A stretch of DNA of 64,000 nt. Source: Acidisphaera sp. S103. Lineage in GTDB: Bacteria; Pseudomonadota; Alphaproteobacteria; Acetobacterales; Acetobacteraceae. The notes under the pieces were generated by a model that did no database searches, was not told the origin of the DNA, and was given only the letters and a program-made list of their open reading frames with translations. The stretch lies in contig NZ_LMUJ01000048.1 in assembly GCF_009765975.1 (NCBI RefSeq), positions 308,224 through 372,223 of the forward strand. Direction: 5' to 3'. Shown piece by piece: positions 33,489 through 42,600 of this stretch (positions are counted from its first letter, which is position 1; every line of letters starts with the position of its first letter). Position numbers and translations under genes: made by a program.

Positions 33489-34484
33489 TCACCGCTCCGC
33501 GTCGACCGCCCGCCAACCATGCGTCATATCATCCAACCGGCCGAAAAGCTCCGACTGCAACCGCCCCTTTTCCGCCGCGGCCAGGCTGTCCGCAAGCTGC
33601 TCCGGCCGGCTGGCACCAATGATCGGCGCCGTGATCGCCGGCTGAGACAACACCCACGACAGCGCCAACGTCGCCATGCTCATCCCCGCTTCGGCCGCAA
33701 CCGGCCGCAGCGCCTCAATCGTTTCAAACTGCCTCTCGTTCCAGTAACGGTCCTGATACCGCTTGGCAGCGCTCCCCAGAGCGAAGCGTGTTCCCTCCGG
33801 CGGCGGCGCCTGCCGGTCATGCTTGCCGGTCAGCAGCCCGCCGGCCAGCGGGTTGTACGGTATAACCGCAATCCCCTCCTCCTCGCACAGCGGCAACAGG
33901 TCGCGCTCAAAACTCCGGAACAGCAAATTATACCGAGGCTGCACCGAAGCCACCTTCACCAAATTCCTCACCTCGCTCCGTCCCACCGCTCGGGCGACCT
34001 TATACGCCGGCCAGTTCGAAACGCCGACATAACGAGCCTTCCCCGACCGGACCACGGTGTCCAACGCCTCCAGCGCCTCATCGATCGGCGTATGCCGGTC
34101 ATAGCCATGCAACTGGTACAGATCGACATAATCCGTCCCCAGCCGCCGCAGCGAAGCATCGATCGCGTCGAGGATATGTTTGCGCGACATCCCCAACTCC
34201 CAAGGCTTCGGACCCATCTGACCCACGCATTTCGTGGCCAGGATGAAATCATGCCGCTTGCCCTTCAGCCAGCCGCCGACGATCTCCTCAGTCCGCCCGG
34301 CCGTCGTCCGTCCACCACCCAGCGGATACACATCGGCGGTATCAAAGAAGTCGATCCCACCCGAGGCCGCCGCATCCATGATCGAATGGCTCCGAGCCTC
34401 ATCGCATTGCAGCCCGAACGTCATCGTCCCAAGGCAAAGCCGGGAAACACGCAAGCCGGTACCGCCGAATTTCACATACTGCAT
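33489..34484 (-). CDS. Aldo/keto reductase
   Basis: A 331-residue NADPH-dependent aldo/keto reductase of the YajO/voltage-channel-beta-like group. Catalytic tetrad Asp48, Tyr53, Lys85 and His126 (in FFDTADVY, ATKCVG and YQLHGYD). The C-terminal GASRPEQL motif for NADPH phosphate binding is present. Second gene after an SDR on the minus strand (41-base gap). It could reduce aldehydes or ketones produced by neighbouring enzymes. Confidence 0.9.
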   Translation of the reverse strand: MQYVKFGGTGLRVSRLCLGTMTFGLQCDEARSHSIMDAAASGGIDFFDTADVYPLGGGRTTAGRTEEIVGGWLKGKRHDFILATKCVGQMGPKPWELGMSRKHILDAIDASLRRLGTDYVDLYQLHGYDRHTPIDEALEALDTVVRSGKARYVGVSNWPAYKVARAVGRSEVRNLVKVASVQPRYNLLFRSFERDLLPLCEEEGIAVIPYNPLAGGLLTGKHDRQAPPPEGTRFALGSAAKRYQDRYWNERQFETIEALRPVAAEAGMSMATLALSWVLSQPAITAPIIGASRPEQLADSLAAAEKGRLQSELFGRLDDMTHGWRAVDAER

Positions 34485-34525
34485 GACATCGGGTCCTTAT
34501 TTTCGCAAAATCCGCCGAGGCAACG

Positions 34526-35362
34526 CTATCCCTGAACAGGATAGTCCGCACCGATGGCCACGTCCGCCCACGTATCCAGATCGCGGCGCTGCGCATCCAT
34601 CTCCGCCCCAATGCGTTCGACGGCGGAACGGCCAAGCGCCAGCCGGAACGGAGGCTTCTCAGCTTCCACGGCCTTGATAATAGCATCCGCGGCACGAACC
34701 GGATCACCAGCCTGCCGTCCATCATTGGTAAGATTTTCCTTACGCCGCAAACCAGCCGTCTGCGCATAAGCATCGATCGTCCGGGCCGACTGCCGCAACG
34801 ACCGCCCCGCAAAATCCGTCCGAAACCCGCTCGGTTCTACCACCATCACGCCGATACCCAGCGGCCTCAACTCCTTGCGCAGCGCATCCGACATCCCCTC
34901 GACCGCGAACTTGCTCGCCGAGTAAAACCCCGAACCAGGCGCCGCCATCCGCCCGCCCACGGATGAAATATTGATGATATAGCCCCGGCTCCTGGCACGC
35001 ATCCCCGGCAGAACGGCCTGCGTCATGGCGACAAGGCCAAAGAAATTGGTATCGAACAGAGTACGAATTTCCGTCTCGCTGGCTTCCTCAACAGCGCCGC
35101 GATAGCCATAACCCGCATTGTTCACCAGCACATCGACGGCACCAAACCGAGCCTCCGCCTGTCGCACCGCCTCGGCGATCTCCACGCCATCCGTAACGTC
35201 CAACCGCACCGCCAATCCCGTATCGGCATGTCCGGCGACAATATCCGCCACCGTCGCTGGATCGCGCGCCGTAACAACAGCATTCCAGCCCCGAGCCAGC
35301 ACGGAACGAGCCAAATCGCGGCCCAGCCCCGTGGAGCAGCCGGTAATCATCCATGTCGGCAT
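34526..35362 (-). CDS. SDR-family oxidoreductase (atypical short-chain reductase)
   Basis: A 278-residue SDR starting WMITGCSTGLGRDLA, with TARD suggesting NADP, LVNNAGYGYRGAVEE near 83, INISSVGG and YSASKFA. The C-terminal region (RKENLTNDGRQAGDP...KPPFRLALG) marks the subgroup often annotated as oxidoreductase/SDR family without known substrate. It is separated from the upstream ALDH gene by a strong hairpin, so it probably begins its own transcript. Confidence 0.86.
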   Translation of the reverse strand: MPTWMITGCSTGLGRDLARSVLARGWNAVVTARDPATVADIVAGHADTGLAVRLDVTDGVEIAEAVRQAEARFGAVDVLVNNAGYGYRGAVEEASETEIRTLFDTNFFGLVAMTQAVLPGMRARSRGYIINISSVGGRMAAPGSGFYSASKFAVEGMSDALRKELRPLGIGVMVVEPSGFRTDFAGRSLRQSARTIDAYAQTAGLRRKENLTNDGRQAGDPVRAADAIIKAVEAEKPPFRLALGRSAVERIGAEMDAQRRDLDTWADVAIGADYPVQG

Positions 35363-35384
35363 AAGTCATTCTCCCAAACGAACA

Positions 35385-35410
35385 CCCCTCCCGGCCGAAA
35401 CCGGGAGGGG
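35385..35410 (-). terminator. Terminator hairpin after ALDH
   Basis: A perfect 10-bp stem CCCCTCCCGG/CCGGGAGGGG with a CCGAAA loop, between the 3' end of the ALDH gene (35429) and the start of the SDR gene (35362). Confidence 0.7.
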
Positions 35411-35428
35411 CCAAGCGAACGCTCGCGA

Positions 35429-36913
35429 CTAGTCAGTCTTGATCCAGACCGCCTTCACGTTCAGGTATTCTTCCAGATGCTGCACGCCGGACTCACGGCC
35501 ATACCCGCTCATCTTATATCCACCGAACGGCACCGCCGGATCCATCGCCTGGTAGCAATTGATCCAAACCGACCCTGCCCGAATAGCCCGAGCAAGCTTG
35601 TGCGCCTTGCCGACATCCCGGGTCCACACGCCGCTGCCCAACCCAAACTGAGTCTTGTTACCGCGCTCGATGACTTCCTCGACGTCGGTGAACGGAATGG
35701 CAGAGATCACCGGCCCAAAGATTTCTTCCTGCGCGATCCGCATGTCGTCGCGCACGTCGGCGAATACCGTCGGCGGCACGAAGAAGCCCTTCGCCATATC
35801 GCCGTCGGTCAGACGCTCACCACCCGACAGCGGACGCGCCCCTTCCTGGCGGCCGATGTTCAGGTAGCTGCTGACACGCGTCATCTGCTCCTGCGACACC
35901 AACGGACCAACCTGGGTCTCCGGATCGGCGCCGTTCCCAACGCGCAATGTCTTGCTGAAGTCGGCAACGCGGCTGACGAATTCGTCGTAAATTTTCTTTT
36001 CGACGAACAGACGCGTCCCGGCACTGCAGATCTGGCCGGAGTTCGCGAACACCGCCATGCCCGACCCCGGCACTGCCTGCGACAGGTCGGCGTCAGCGAA
36101 CACGATGTCCGGCGACTTGCCGCCCAGTTCCAGCGACACCCGCTTCAGGTTGCCAGCCGAGGCCCGAATGATCGACTGCCCCGTCACATGCGACCCGGTG
36201 AACGCCACCTTGTCCACGTCCGGATGCGACGCCAGTGCCGCACCGGCGGTTTCACCAAAGCCCGGCACCACGTTCACCACGCCCGGCGGCACACCCGCTT
36301 CCAGGCACAACTCACCCAACCGCAACGGAGTCAGCGGCGCTTCCTCGGCCGGTTTCAGCACCACGGTGCAGCCGGTCGCCAACGCCGGCCCGATCTTCCA
36401 GATCGCGGCGGTCAACGGACCATTCCACGGGATGATCGCACCGACCACGCCAACGGGCTCCTTCAGCGTGAACGACACGATCTCACCCGGCAACGAGTTA
36501 TTGATCGTTTCGCCATGCAGCGCCGTCGCCATACCGGCATAGAACCGCAGCATCCCCACCGCGCGAGCCTTATTCCCCCGCGTGCGGGAAATCGGCGCGC
36601 CCATATCCAGCGTATCCAGCGCGGCGAATTCCTCGATATTCTCTTCGACCAGATCAGCGAGTTTCAGCAACAGCGCTTGCCGCTGCGCCGGCTTGAACTT
36701 GCTCCACGGGCCATTGAAGGCCTCACGCGCCGCGGCGACCGCGCGATCGATATCCTCGGCGTCGCCTTCGGCGACATGCGCCAGGATTTCCCCGGTCGCC
36801 GGATTGCGGGTTTCGAACGTTTTGCCGGATGCGGCCTCGAGCCACTTGCCGCCGATCAGCATGCGTTTCGTCTTGCCATCCAGGAACGGATGGACCTGCG
36901 TCATGACGTTCAT
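35429..36913 (-). CDS. NAD-dependent aldehyde dehydrogenase
   Basis: A 494-residue ALDH of the retinal/betaine aldehyde-like group: PWNGPLTAAIWKIGPALATGC near 165, FTGSHVTGQ near 241, ELGGKSPDIV near 263, catalytic Cys in NSGQICSAGTR near 297 and PFGGYKMSGYGRE near 465. The GNKARAVGMLRFYAG segment near 113 is typical. The ATG at 36913 follows GAGGAGAC. A Mo-box-like dyad lies 64 bases upstream. Substrate unknown. Confidence 0.9.
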   Translation of the reverse strand: MNVMTQVHPFLDGKTKRMLIGGKWLEAASGKTFETRNPATGEILAHVAEGDAEDIDRAVAAAREAFNGPWSKFKPAQRQALLLKLADLVEENIEEFAALDTLDMGAPISRTRGNKARAVGMLRFYAGMATALHGETINNSLPGEIVSFTLKEPVGVVGAIIPWNGPLTAAIWKIGPALATGCTVVLKPAEEAPLTPLRLGELCLEAGVPPGVVNVVPGFGETAGAALASHPDVDKVAFTGSHVTGQSIIRASAGNLKRVSLELGGKSPDIVFADADLSQAVPGSGMAVFANSGQICSAGTRLFVEKKIYDEFVSRVADFSKTLRVGNGADPETQVGPLVSQEQMTRVSSYLNIGRQEGARPLSGGERLTDGDMAKGFFVPPTVFADVRDDMRIAQEEIFGPVISAIPFTDVEEVIERGNKTQFGLGSGVWTRDVGKAHKLARAIRAGSVWINCYQAMDPAVPFGGYKMSGYGRESGVQHLEEYLNVKAVWIKTD

Positions 36914-36976
36914 CAGGTCAGTCTCCTCACCAATGTTTGGATGAGCGTCGCCCCCGTCGCTTTCTGAACGGCGCAA

Positions 36977-37000
36977 CGCTATACCCTGACGAACATAACG
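36977..37000. promoter_or_regulatory. Mo-box-like dyad upstream of ALDH
   Basis: CGCTATAC (36977-36984) and ACATAACG (36993-37000), N8 apart; 13 of 16 positions agree with CGTTATAT-N8-ATATAACG. It lies 64 bases before the ALDH start at 36913 and inside the gap to trmO. Confidence 0.45.
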
Positions 37001-37028
37001 TAACACGCGCCAAGAGTCCACCCGACCG

Positions 37029-37484
37029 CTAGGCAGGCGTAGCTGTACGATCCGGCTTCAAATCGATCAGCGGCGTGCCATCAAGGCAATCCAGCCCACG
37101 AACCAGCAACGTTCCGCCCTCTATTCCCACCAGTTCGACCACCGACGACGCGATCGGATTGGGCCGCACCGGGGACCGCAACGCGAACGTACCCGTTGTC
37201 CGCCCGGTACGAAACGGCGACTGTATCACCAGGTCCCGCCGAGACCGATGCATCCAGTAAAGCACCTGGATACGCGTATGGTCGGCGATGTCCGTCAGCC
37301 CCTGACGCCAGCGTTCATCCACAACAATGGAACATACCGGACCATCCAGTCGTCCCCGCTTGGGACATTCACCGCGTTCCCGCCACGGCGTGCGGATCAC
37401 ACCGATGAAATACACACCGGCATCAGTCGTCGGGGGAAGCGGCACCGCCACTTCCCCCGGTCGTTTGTCATGGTCGTCGGTCAT
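37029..37484 (-). CDS. tRNA (N6-threonylcarbamoyladenosine37-N6)-methyltransferase TrmO-like
   Basis: A 151-residue protein of the TrmO/TsaA-like beta-barrel methyltransferase family, which methylates t6A37 of tRNA using S-adenosylmethionine. Family motifs: FIGVIRTPWRERGECPK near 26-42, GTFALRSPVRPNPIASSVV near 98-116 and GLDCLDGTPLIDLKP near 130-144. Length fits the single-domain form. It lies 44 bases behind an ALDH gene on the same strand and may be co-transcribed. Confidence 0.85.
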   Translation of the reverse strand: MTDDHDKRPGEVAVPLPPTTDAGVYFIGVIRTPWRERGECPKRGRLDGPVCSIVVDERWRQGLTDIADHTRIQVLYWMHRSRRDLVIQSPFRTGRTTGTFALRSPVRPNPIASSVVELVGIEGGTLLVRGLDCLDGTPLIDLKPDRTATPA

Positions 37485-37528
37485 GCCGCCAGCGTGGCAC
37501 CCGACGCTGCCTCAAGTCCAGCCGCCGA

Positions 37529-39025
37529 TCACAAAGCCGCGGTAACGGCCTTCACTTCGGTGTAGTTGTGGAACACTTCCGCGCCCATCTCCCGGCCCCA
37601 GCCGGATTGCTTGTAGCCGCCGAACGGCAGCGACGCGTCGAACACGTTGTGGCAGTTGATCCACACCGTGCCGGAACGGATGCGGCTGGCCAGCTTGTGC
37701 GCCGTCCCGCCATTCGCCGTCCACACGCTGGCCGCCAGGCCATAGATCGTGTCGTTGGCGCGCTTGGCGATCGCATCCAGGTCGTTGTCGTCGAACGGCG
37801 TGGCGCAGACCACCGGCCCGAAGATTTCCTCGCGGATCACCTTCATGTCCGGCGTGGTCTTCTCCAGCACCGTCGGTGCGACGAAATACCCCAGGTTACC
37901 CACCCGGTTGCCGCCCACCGCGACATGCGCACCCGACCGGCGCCCATCCTCGATATAGCTGGTCACGCGGGAGAACTGCTCATCCGACACCAGCGGCCCC
38001 ATTTCCGTCGACGGATCGAGACCCGGCCCGACCTTGATCTTGCTGGCAATATCGGCAACGCCCGAGACGACCTTGTCGTACACCGATTTGTGCGCGTACA
38101 GCCGAGACCCGGCGCAGCAGCACTGCCCGTGATTGAAGAAGATCGCATTCGCCGCCCCGGAAATCGCCAGGTCCAGATCGGCATCCGGCAGGATGATCGC
38201 CGGCGACTTGCCGCCGAGTTCCAGCGACACTTTCTTCAGGTTGCCCGCCGCCGCCTGCACGATCAGCTTGCCCACCTCGGTCGACCCGGTGAACGCCACC
38301 TTATCAACGTCCGGATGCGCCGCGATCGCCGCGCCGGCGGTTTCGCCGAACCCGGTCAGGATGTTGACCACGCCCGGCGGGAACCCGGCTTCCTGGAACA
38401 GTTCGCCCAACCGCAGCGCCGACATCGGCGTCTGTTCCGCCGCCTTCAGCACCACTGTGCAGCCCGCCGCCAACGCCGGCGCCAACTTCCAGCACGCCAT
38501 CAACAGCGGGAAATTCCACGGGATGATCTGCCCGACCACGCCCACCGGCTCCCGCACCGTGTAGGACAGGTATTCGCCCGGCAGCGACAAGGGCAGGGTG
38601 GACCCGGTGATCTTGGTCGCCCAGCCGGCCATATAGCGGAACATATCCACCGCCAGCGGCAGGTCGGCGACCTTGGCGACCGCATACGGCTTGCCGTTGT
38701 CGATCGATTCCAGTTCGGCGAGTTCCTCCAGATCGCGCTCGATCAGATCCGCCAGCTTCCACAGCATCTTGCCGCGCGCCGACGGGCCGACCTTTGCCCA
38801 CACACCATCGTCGAACGCCCGCCGCGCCGCTGCGACCGCAAGGTCGACATCCGCCTTGTCGCCTTCCGGCACATTGGCGATCACCGTTCCGGTCGCGGGA
38901 TTATACACCGGGAACGTCTTTCCCGACACCGCCTGTACCAGCTTCCCATCGATCAGCATGCCCGACCGGCGGCCGAGAAACCCGCCAGCGTGCCGCAACC
39001 TTGAATCAAGCGCGATTGTATCCAT
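37529..39025 (-). CDS. NAD-dependent aldehyde dehydrogenase
   Basis: A 498-residue ALDH: DNGKP near 108, PWNFPLLMACWKLAPALAAGC near 168, FTGSTEVGKLIVQAAAGNLKKVSLELGGKSP with the base Glu near 267 (split across 245-272), catalytic Cys within NHGQCCCAGSR near 300, and PFGGYKQSGWGREMG at the end. Three adjacent Cys at the active site are common in ALDH2-like members. AAGGAGGAG lies before the ATG. Divergent from the DUF2325 operon; the shared gap holds a Mo-box-like dyad. Confidence 0.92.
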   Translation of the reverse strand: MDTIALDSRLRHAGGFLGRRSGMLIDGKLVQAVSGKTFPVYNPATGTVIANVPEGDKADVDLAVAAARRAFDDGVWAKVGPSARGKMLWKLADLIERDLEELAELESIDNGKPYAVAKVADLPLAVDMFRYMAGWATKITGSTLPLSLPGEYLSYTVREPVGVVGQIIPWNFPLLMACWKLAPALAAGCTVVLKAAEQTPMSALRLGELFQEAGFPPGVVNILTGFGETAGAAIAAHPDVDKVAFTGSTEVGKLIVQAAAGNLKKVSLELGGKSPAIILPDADLDLAISGAANAIFFNHGQCCCAGSRLYAHKSVYDKVVSGVADIASKIKVGPGLDPSTEMGPLVSDEQFSRVTSYIEDGRRSGAHVAVGGNRVGNLGYFVAPTVLEKTTPDMKVIREEIFGPVVCATPFDDNDLDAIAKRANDTIYGLAASVWTANGGTAHKLASRIRSGTVWINCHNVFDASLPFGGYKQSGWGREMGAEVFHNYTEVKAVTAAL

Positions 39026-39145
39026 GATTGTCTCCTCCTTGGTTTGCCGGCCGCGACACCAGTTTCCACTTGGCGGGTACGGCTCGATGGGCCACTATCG
39101 CTGTAGCCAGTCAAACACTACGACGGGATATCGACGGGCGCGAGT

Positions 39146-39169
39146 CGTTATATCCAAATGGGATCAACG
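39146..39169. promoter_or_regulatory. Mo-box-like dyad before the DUF2325-modBC operon
   Basis: CGTTATAT (39146-39153) and GATCAACG (39162-39169), N8 apart; the left half-site is perfect, the right matches in 4 of 8. It lies 18 bases before the preferred ATG (39188) of the DUF2325 gene and 120 bases before the divergent ALDH start. The position is right for repression of a molybdate-transport operon. Confidence 0.45.
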
Positions 39170-39187
39170 CTGCAGAAGGGCATGGGA

Positions 39188-40438
39188 ATGGGCGGAGTGG
39201 GGCCTGCGTTCGCGATCAAGAGCACCTCGGTGCTGACGCGGCCGTTCGACTTCCGTGCGATCCCGCCGACGCTGGTCAAGCGCGAAACCGCGCCGAGACG
39301 CACCAAGATCTGGGAATTCAACACCAATCTGCACTGCTCGATCATCGGTACCTGCCTGTCCAACGCCGAAATCCGCCAGGTCCTGAAGAAGTTCGGCATG
39401 GCATCCCAGGACTGTTCGGACCACGAGCTGCACGGCATCGCCGTCAGCCTGGCCGGCCGCCAGGACGACGCCGCCCGAGCGCTGCACAAAGCGCTGGATC
39501 ATCGCCACAAGCTCGCCGTCAACCAGTTCGCCCGAGCGGACACCGAGGACGCGCTTCGCACCCAATGGCGGGATGCAGTCCGCCGAGGCGACATCCCCGG
39601 CGCCTACTGGGCGACCCTGACCCACCCGCAGACCAACCAAACCATCATCCGCGAAGCATTCGGCGAAGTGCACATGCTGTCGCACCTCATCGGATCGGCC
39701 AACCGCGCCGATATCAGGCGCCTGTGCCAACTCGAAGCCGACAAGGCGGCGCTGGAAACAAAACTGGACCGCCAGCAGCAGGCCCTGCACGACGCGGTCG
39801 TCACCCGAGACACCCAGATCAACCAGTTGCGCCAGGCCCTGGCCGACCGGATCGTCACCGACGCGGCGACCAACGCCCCGACTGAAGAAACCACCCTGCA
39901 CGACCTGATCGCCGACCGCGAACGCCGCCTCGCCGTGGAATCCCGCCGCCGTGCCACACTGGAGGAACGCCTCCAGGCCATGCAGGCCGAACGGGATGCC
40001 GAACGCGCCGCCAGGGTCGCCGCGGAACGCGCGAACGCCGCCCTGCGCCAGGAACTCGACGCGGTGGAAGCTTCCCTCGCCACCTCGCCGGAGGACTCCC
40101 CCTCCGCCCGCCTCGACAACATCGTCCTGCTCTACGTCGGCGGCCGCCCCAACCAGGTCGCCCCCATGCGCGCCATGGTGGAGGGTCTGGGCGCGACCTT
40201 CCTGCACCACGACGGCGGCGTGGAAAACCACCAGACCCTGCTGCCCGGCCTGGTCAGCCGCTGCGACTTCGCTCTGTTCCCAGTGGATTGCATCAGCCAC
40301 GACGCCGCCAACGCCACCAAATCGCTCTGCCGCCAGGCCGGCAAGCGCTTCATCCCACTCCGGTCCGCCAGCGCCACCGCCTTGCTCGCCGCCCTCCAGG
40401 CGCCCGAAATGACCCGGATGGCTGACGCCGCGGACTGA
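39188..40438 (+). CDS. DUF2325 domain protein, first gene of a modBC operon
   Basis: A 416-residue three-part protein. Residues 40-180 are a conserved N-domain with IWEFNTNLHCSIIGTCLS (Cys50, Cys56) and several His (79, 82, 162, 166); 185-300 are a charged coiled coil; 320-405 are a DUF2325 (PF10087) domain with LYVGGRPNQ, LHHDGGVE, FPVDCISHDA and KSLCRQAGKRFIPLRS. Cys and His positions suggest metal binding. I chose the ATG at 39188 with GAAGGG 7 bases upstream; earlier ATGs at 39158 and 39182 overlap the dyad or the ribosome site. ModB follows after 36 bases. Function unknown; a molybdenum sensor or handling role is inferred from context. Confidence 0.8.
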   Translation: MGGVGPAFAIKSTSVLTRPFDFRAIPPTLVKRETAPRRTKIWEFNTNLHCSIIGTCLSNAEIRQVLKKFGMASQDCSDHELHGIAVSLAGRQDDAARALHKALDHRHKLAVNQFARADTEDALRTQWRDAVRRGDIPGAYWATLTHPQTNQTIIREAFGEVHMLSHLIGSANRADIRRLCQLEADKAALETKLDRQQQALHDAVVTRDTQINQLRQALADRIVTDAATNAPTEETTLHDLIADRERRLAVESRRRATLEERLQAMQAERDAERAARVAAERANAALRQELDAVEASLATSPEDSPSARLDNIVLLYVGGRPNQVAPMRAMVEGLGATFLHHDGGVENHQTLLPGLVSRCDFALFPVDCISHDAANATKSLCRQAGKRFIPLRSASATALLAALQAPEMTRMADAAD

Positions 40439-40474
40439 TTTTGCCCGCCGTATCTTCCCCGCTATACCGTTCCC

Positions 40475-41167
40475 ATGACGATGTTATCGCCCGAGGAATG
40501 GGAAGCCGTCTGGCTGACCCTGGCCGTTGCCGCGCGAGCGGTGGCGTTCGGCCTACCCTTGGCCGCCCTGACTGCCTGGGTCCTGACCCGCTATCGCTTC
40601 CCCGGCCGAGGCATCCTGAACGCCCTGGTCCATCTGCCCATGGTGCTGCCCCCCGTCGTCACCGGCTGGCTGCTGCTGCTGATCTTCGGCATCCGCGGCC
40701 CCATCGGCGCGCTGCTGCTGGACTGGTTCGGCATCCGCCTGGTGTTCACCACTGCCGGCGCCAGCCTCGCCTGCGCCGTCATGACCTTCCCCATCATGGT
40801 CCGCTCCATCCGCCTCGCCCTGGACTCCATCGACAGTGGCCTGGAGCAGGCCGCCCGCACCCTGGGCGCCGGCTGGTGGGACCGCCTGGTCAACATCACC
40901 CTGCCGCTGGCCTCCCCCGGCATCCTTGTGGGCGGCATCGTCGGCTACGCCACCTGCCTGGGTGAGTTCGGCGCCGTCATCACGTTCGCCGCCAACATCC
41001 CCGGCCAGACCCAAACCCTGCCGCTGGCGATCTACGCCGCGCTGCAATCCCCAGGCGGCGAGACCAAGGCGGCCGAACTCTCGATGGTCTCCATCACCCT
41101 CGCCCTCATCGGCCTCCTACTCTCCGAATGGTTCGGCAAAAAACTGAACACCATGCTCGGACGATGA
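40475..41167 (+). CDS. modB: Molybdate ABC transporter permease ModB
   Basis: A 230-residue inner-membrane permease with five to six hydrophobic segments. The short ModB form is clear from LPMVLPPVVTGWLLLLIFG near 54, the coupling EAA-loop EQAARTLGAGWWDRLVNITLPLASPGI near 121-147, and GEFGAVITFAANIPGQTQTLPLAIY near 161-185. It dimerises and passes molybdate from ModA to the cytoplasm. The stop overlaps the ModC start by 4 bases. No modA is adjacent; candidates lie at 27710 and 46842. Confidence 0.93.
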   Translation: MTMLSPEEWEAVWLTLAVAARAVAFGLPLAALTAWVLTRYRFPGRGILNALVHLPMVLPPVVTGWLLLLIFGIRGPIGALLLDWFGIRLVFTTAGASLACAVMTFPIMVRSIRLALDSIDSGLEQAARTLGAGWWDRLVNITLPLASPGILVGGIVGYATCLGEFGAVITFAANIPGQTQTLPLAIYAALQSPGGETKAAELSMVSITLALIGLLLSEWFGKKLNTMLGR

Positions 41168-42243
41168 GTTTTTCCATTACGCTGACCCATCGCTTTCCGT
41201 CCGTCCGGATGGATCTCGCGTTCGAGGTCCCATCACCGGGCGTAACGGTGCTGTTCGGCCCCTCCGGCGCCGGCAAGTCGACCATCATCAACGCCACCGC
41301 CGGCCTGCTGCGTCCCGACATCTGCCGCATCGAGGTCGACGGCACCGTCCTCGCCGACACCGCCTCCGACACCTGGATCCCACCGGAACGCCGCCGCGTC
41401 GGCCTGGTGTTCCAGGACTCGCGCCTGTTCCCGCACATGTCGGTCGCCACCAACCTGCGCTTCGGCATGCGCCGCGTCGCCCCCGGCTCCATCCACTTCG
41501 ATGAGGTCGTCGATCTCCTGGGCATCGCCCCCCTGCTGACTCGGCGCCCCCACACCCTATCCGGAGGCGAACGCCAACGCGTCGCCATCGGCCGAGCCCT
41601 GCTCGCCCAACCGCACTTGCTGCTGATGGATGAACCCCTGGCCAGCCTCGATGCAGCCCGCAAAGCGGAAATCCTGCCCTACCTGACCCGCCTGAAAACC
41701 GCGCTGAGCCTCCCCATCCTCTACGTCACTCACGCCCTGGACGAAGCGGTGCAACTCGCCGATTCCATGGTGCTGGTGGAAGCAGGCCAGGTGGTAGCGT
41801 TCGGCGCCGTGTCCGAAGTCGCCGCTAGGGCCGACCTGCCACTGGCCCGCCGAGACGACGCCGGCGCGCTATTGCTATGCCAGGTGAGCGAAAACGACAC
41901 CCCACGCGCCCTGACCCGCCTCGAAGGCGCCGGCGCAACCTTCTGGGTCCCCTTGCTGGACCTGCCGGTCGGCACCAACTGCCGCATGCGCATCCCCGCC
42001 CGTGAGGTCATCCTGGCCAGCCAGCCCCCCGAGGCGATCAGCCTCCACAACATCATCCCAGGCACAGTCCGCCAAATCGCCAACGATCCCACAAGGCGTT
42101 CGGTGATCGTCGAAATCGCCCTGCCAGACGGCGGCCTGCTGTCACGCGTCACTCCCGACGCCGTGGCCCATCTAGGATTATCGACCGGCACCCCGGTCCT
42201 GGCCCTGATCAAATCCACCTCGATCGAAGTGCTGGGCCAATAG
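41164..42243 (+). CDS. modC: Molybdate ABC transporter ATP-binding protein ModC
   Basis: A 359-residue ATPase: Walker A GPSGAGKST at 32-40, Q-loop VFQDSRLFPH near 81, signature LSGGERQ near 136, Walker B LLLMDEP near 156 and H-loop VTHALDEA near 192. The C-terminal 130 residues hold a TOBE/Mop domain that binds molybdate and may regulate transport (NIIPGTVRQI, LSTGTPVLALIKSTSIEV). Start ATGA overlaps the modB stop. Third gene of the DUF2325-modB-modC operon. Confidence 0.95.
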   Translation: MSFSITLTHRFPSVRMDLAFEVPSPGVTVLFGPSGAGKSTIINATAGLLRPDICRIEVDGTVLADTASDTWIPPERRRVGLVFQDSRLFPHMSVATNLRFGMRRVAPGSIHFDEVVDLLGIAPLLTRRPHTLSGGERQRVAIGRALLAQPHLLLMDEPLASLDAARKAEILPYLTRLKTALSLPILYVTHALDEAVQLADSMVLVEAGQVVAFGAVSEVAARADLPLARRDDAGALLLCQVSENDTPRALTRLEGAGATFWVPLLDLPVGTNCRMRIPAREVILASQPPEAISLHNIIPGTVRQIANDPTRRSVIVEIALPDGGLLSRVTPDAVAHLGLSTGTPVLALIKSTSIEVLGQ

Positions 42244-42335
42244 CCTTGACCCCCTCTACCATCGCCGAGCAGCTTATCAGGCGCCGCTGGCAACCCTTCT
42301 GCACCGTCGCGACTCCTTCGGCACCGCCGCGCCAC

Positions 42336-42371
42336 CGTCATGGCAAGCGAAGGCTCGCCATCCACGCCTTT
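42336..42371 (+). repeat. Hairpin repeat (GAAG loop)
   Basis: ATGGCAAGC and GCTCGCCAT pair in 8 of 9 positions around a GAAG loop, flanked by CGTC and CCACGCCTTT. Confidence 0.75.
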
Positions 42372-42457
42372 GCTTTCGCGCCAGGAAAGCGTGACGGCCG
42401 AAAAGTCAATGAAAACGCCTGCTCATATGATCAGTCGCGGCCAATCCGTTGCCTATC

Positions 42458-42492
42458 CGTCATGGCCGGGCGTGTCCCGGCCATCCACGCAC
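42458..42492 (+). repeat. Hairpin repeat (CGTGT loop subtype)
   Basis: A perfect 9-bp stem ATGGCCGGG/CCCGGCCAT with a CGTGT loop, then CCACGCAC. Nearly identical to the copies at 45326 and 54655. Confidence 0.8.
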
Positions 42493-42547
42493 CGGCCCAC
42501 GAACCACACCCAACCCCCGCCACCACCGCCCAGACCTTGCCCCAAAA

Positions 42548-42571
42548 CGCTATATCCTGTTGGATATGGCG
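42548..42571. promoter_or_regulatory. Mo-box-like dyad upstream of the molybdopterin subunit gene
   Basis: CGCTATATCC (42548-42557) and GGATATGGCG (42562-42571) are inverted arms with 9 of 10 pairs around TGTT; as half-sites CGCTATAT-N8-ATATGGCG, 13 of 16 agree with the Mo-box form. It lies 29 bases before the ATG at 42601. Confidence 0.5.
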
Positions 42572-42600
42572 AAGCCTAGAGCCATGAGAGCCCCATCCGA

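Larger units (their letters stand above)
42244..42600. other. 357-base intergenic region with two hairpin repeats and a dyad
   Basis: No gene is seen. It contains hairpin repeats at 42336-42371 and 42458-42492 and a Mo-box-like dyad at 42548-42571 close to the next start. The spacing suggests the molybdopterin subunit gene has its own promoter and is not simply read through from modC. Confidence 0.6.
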
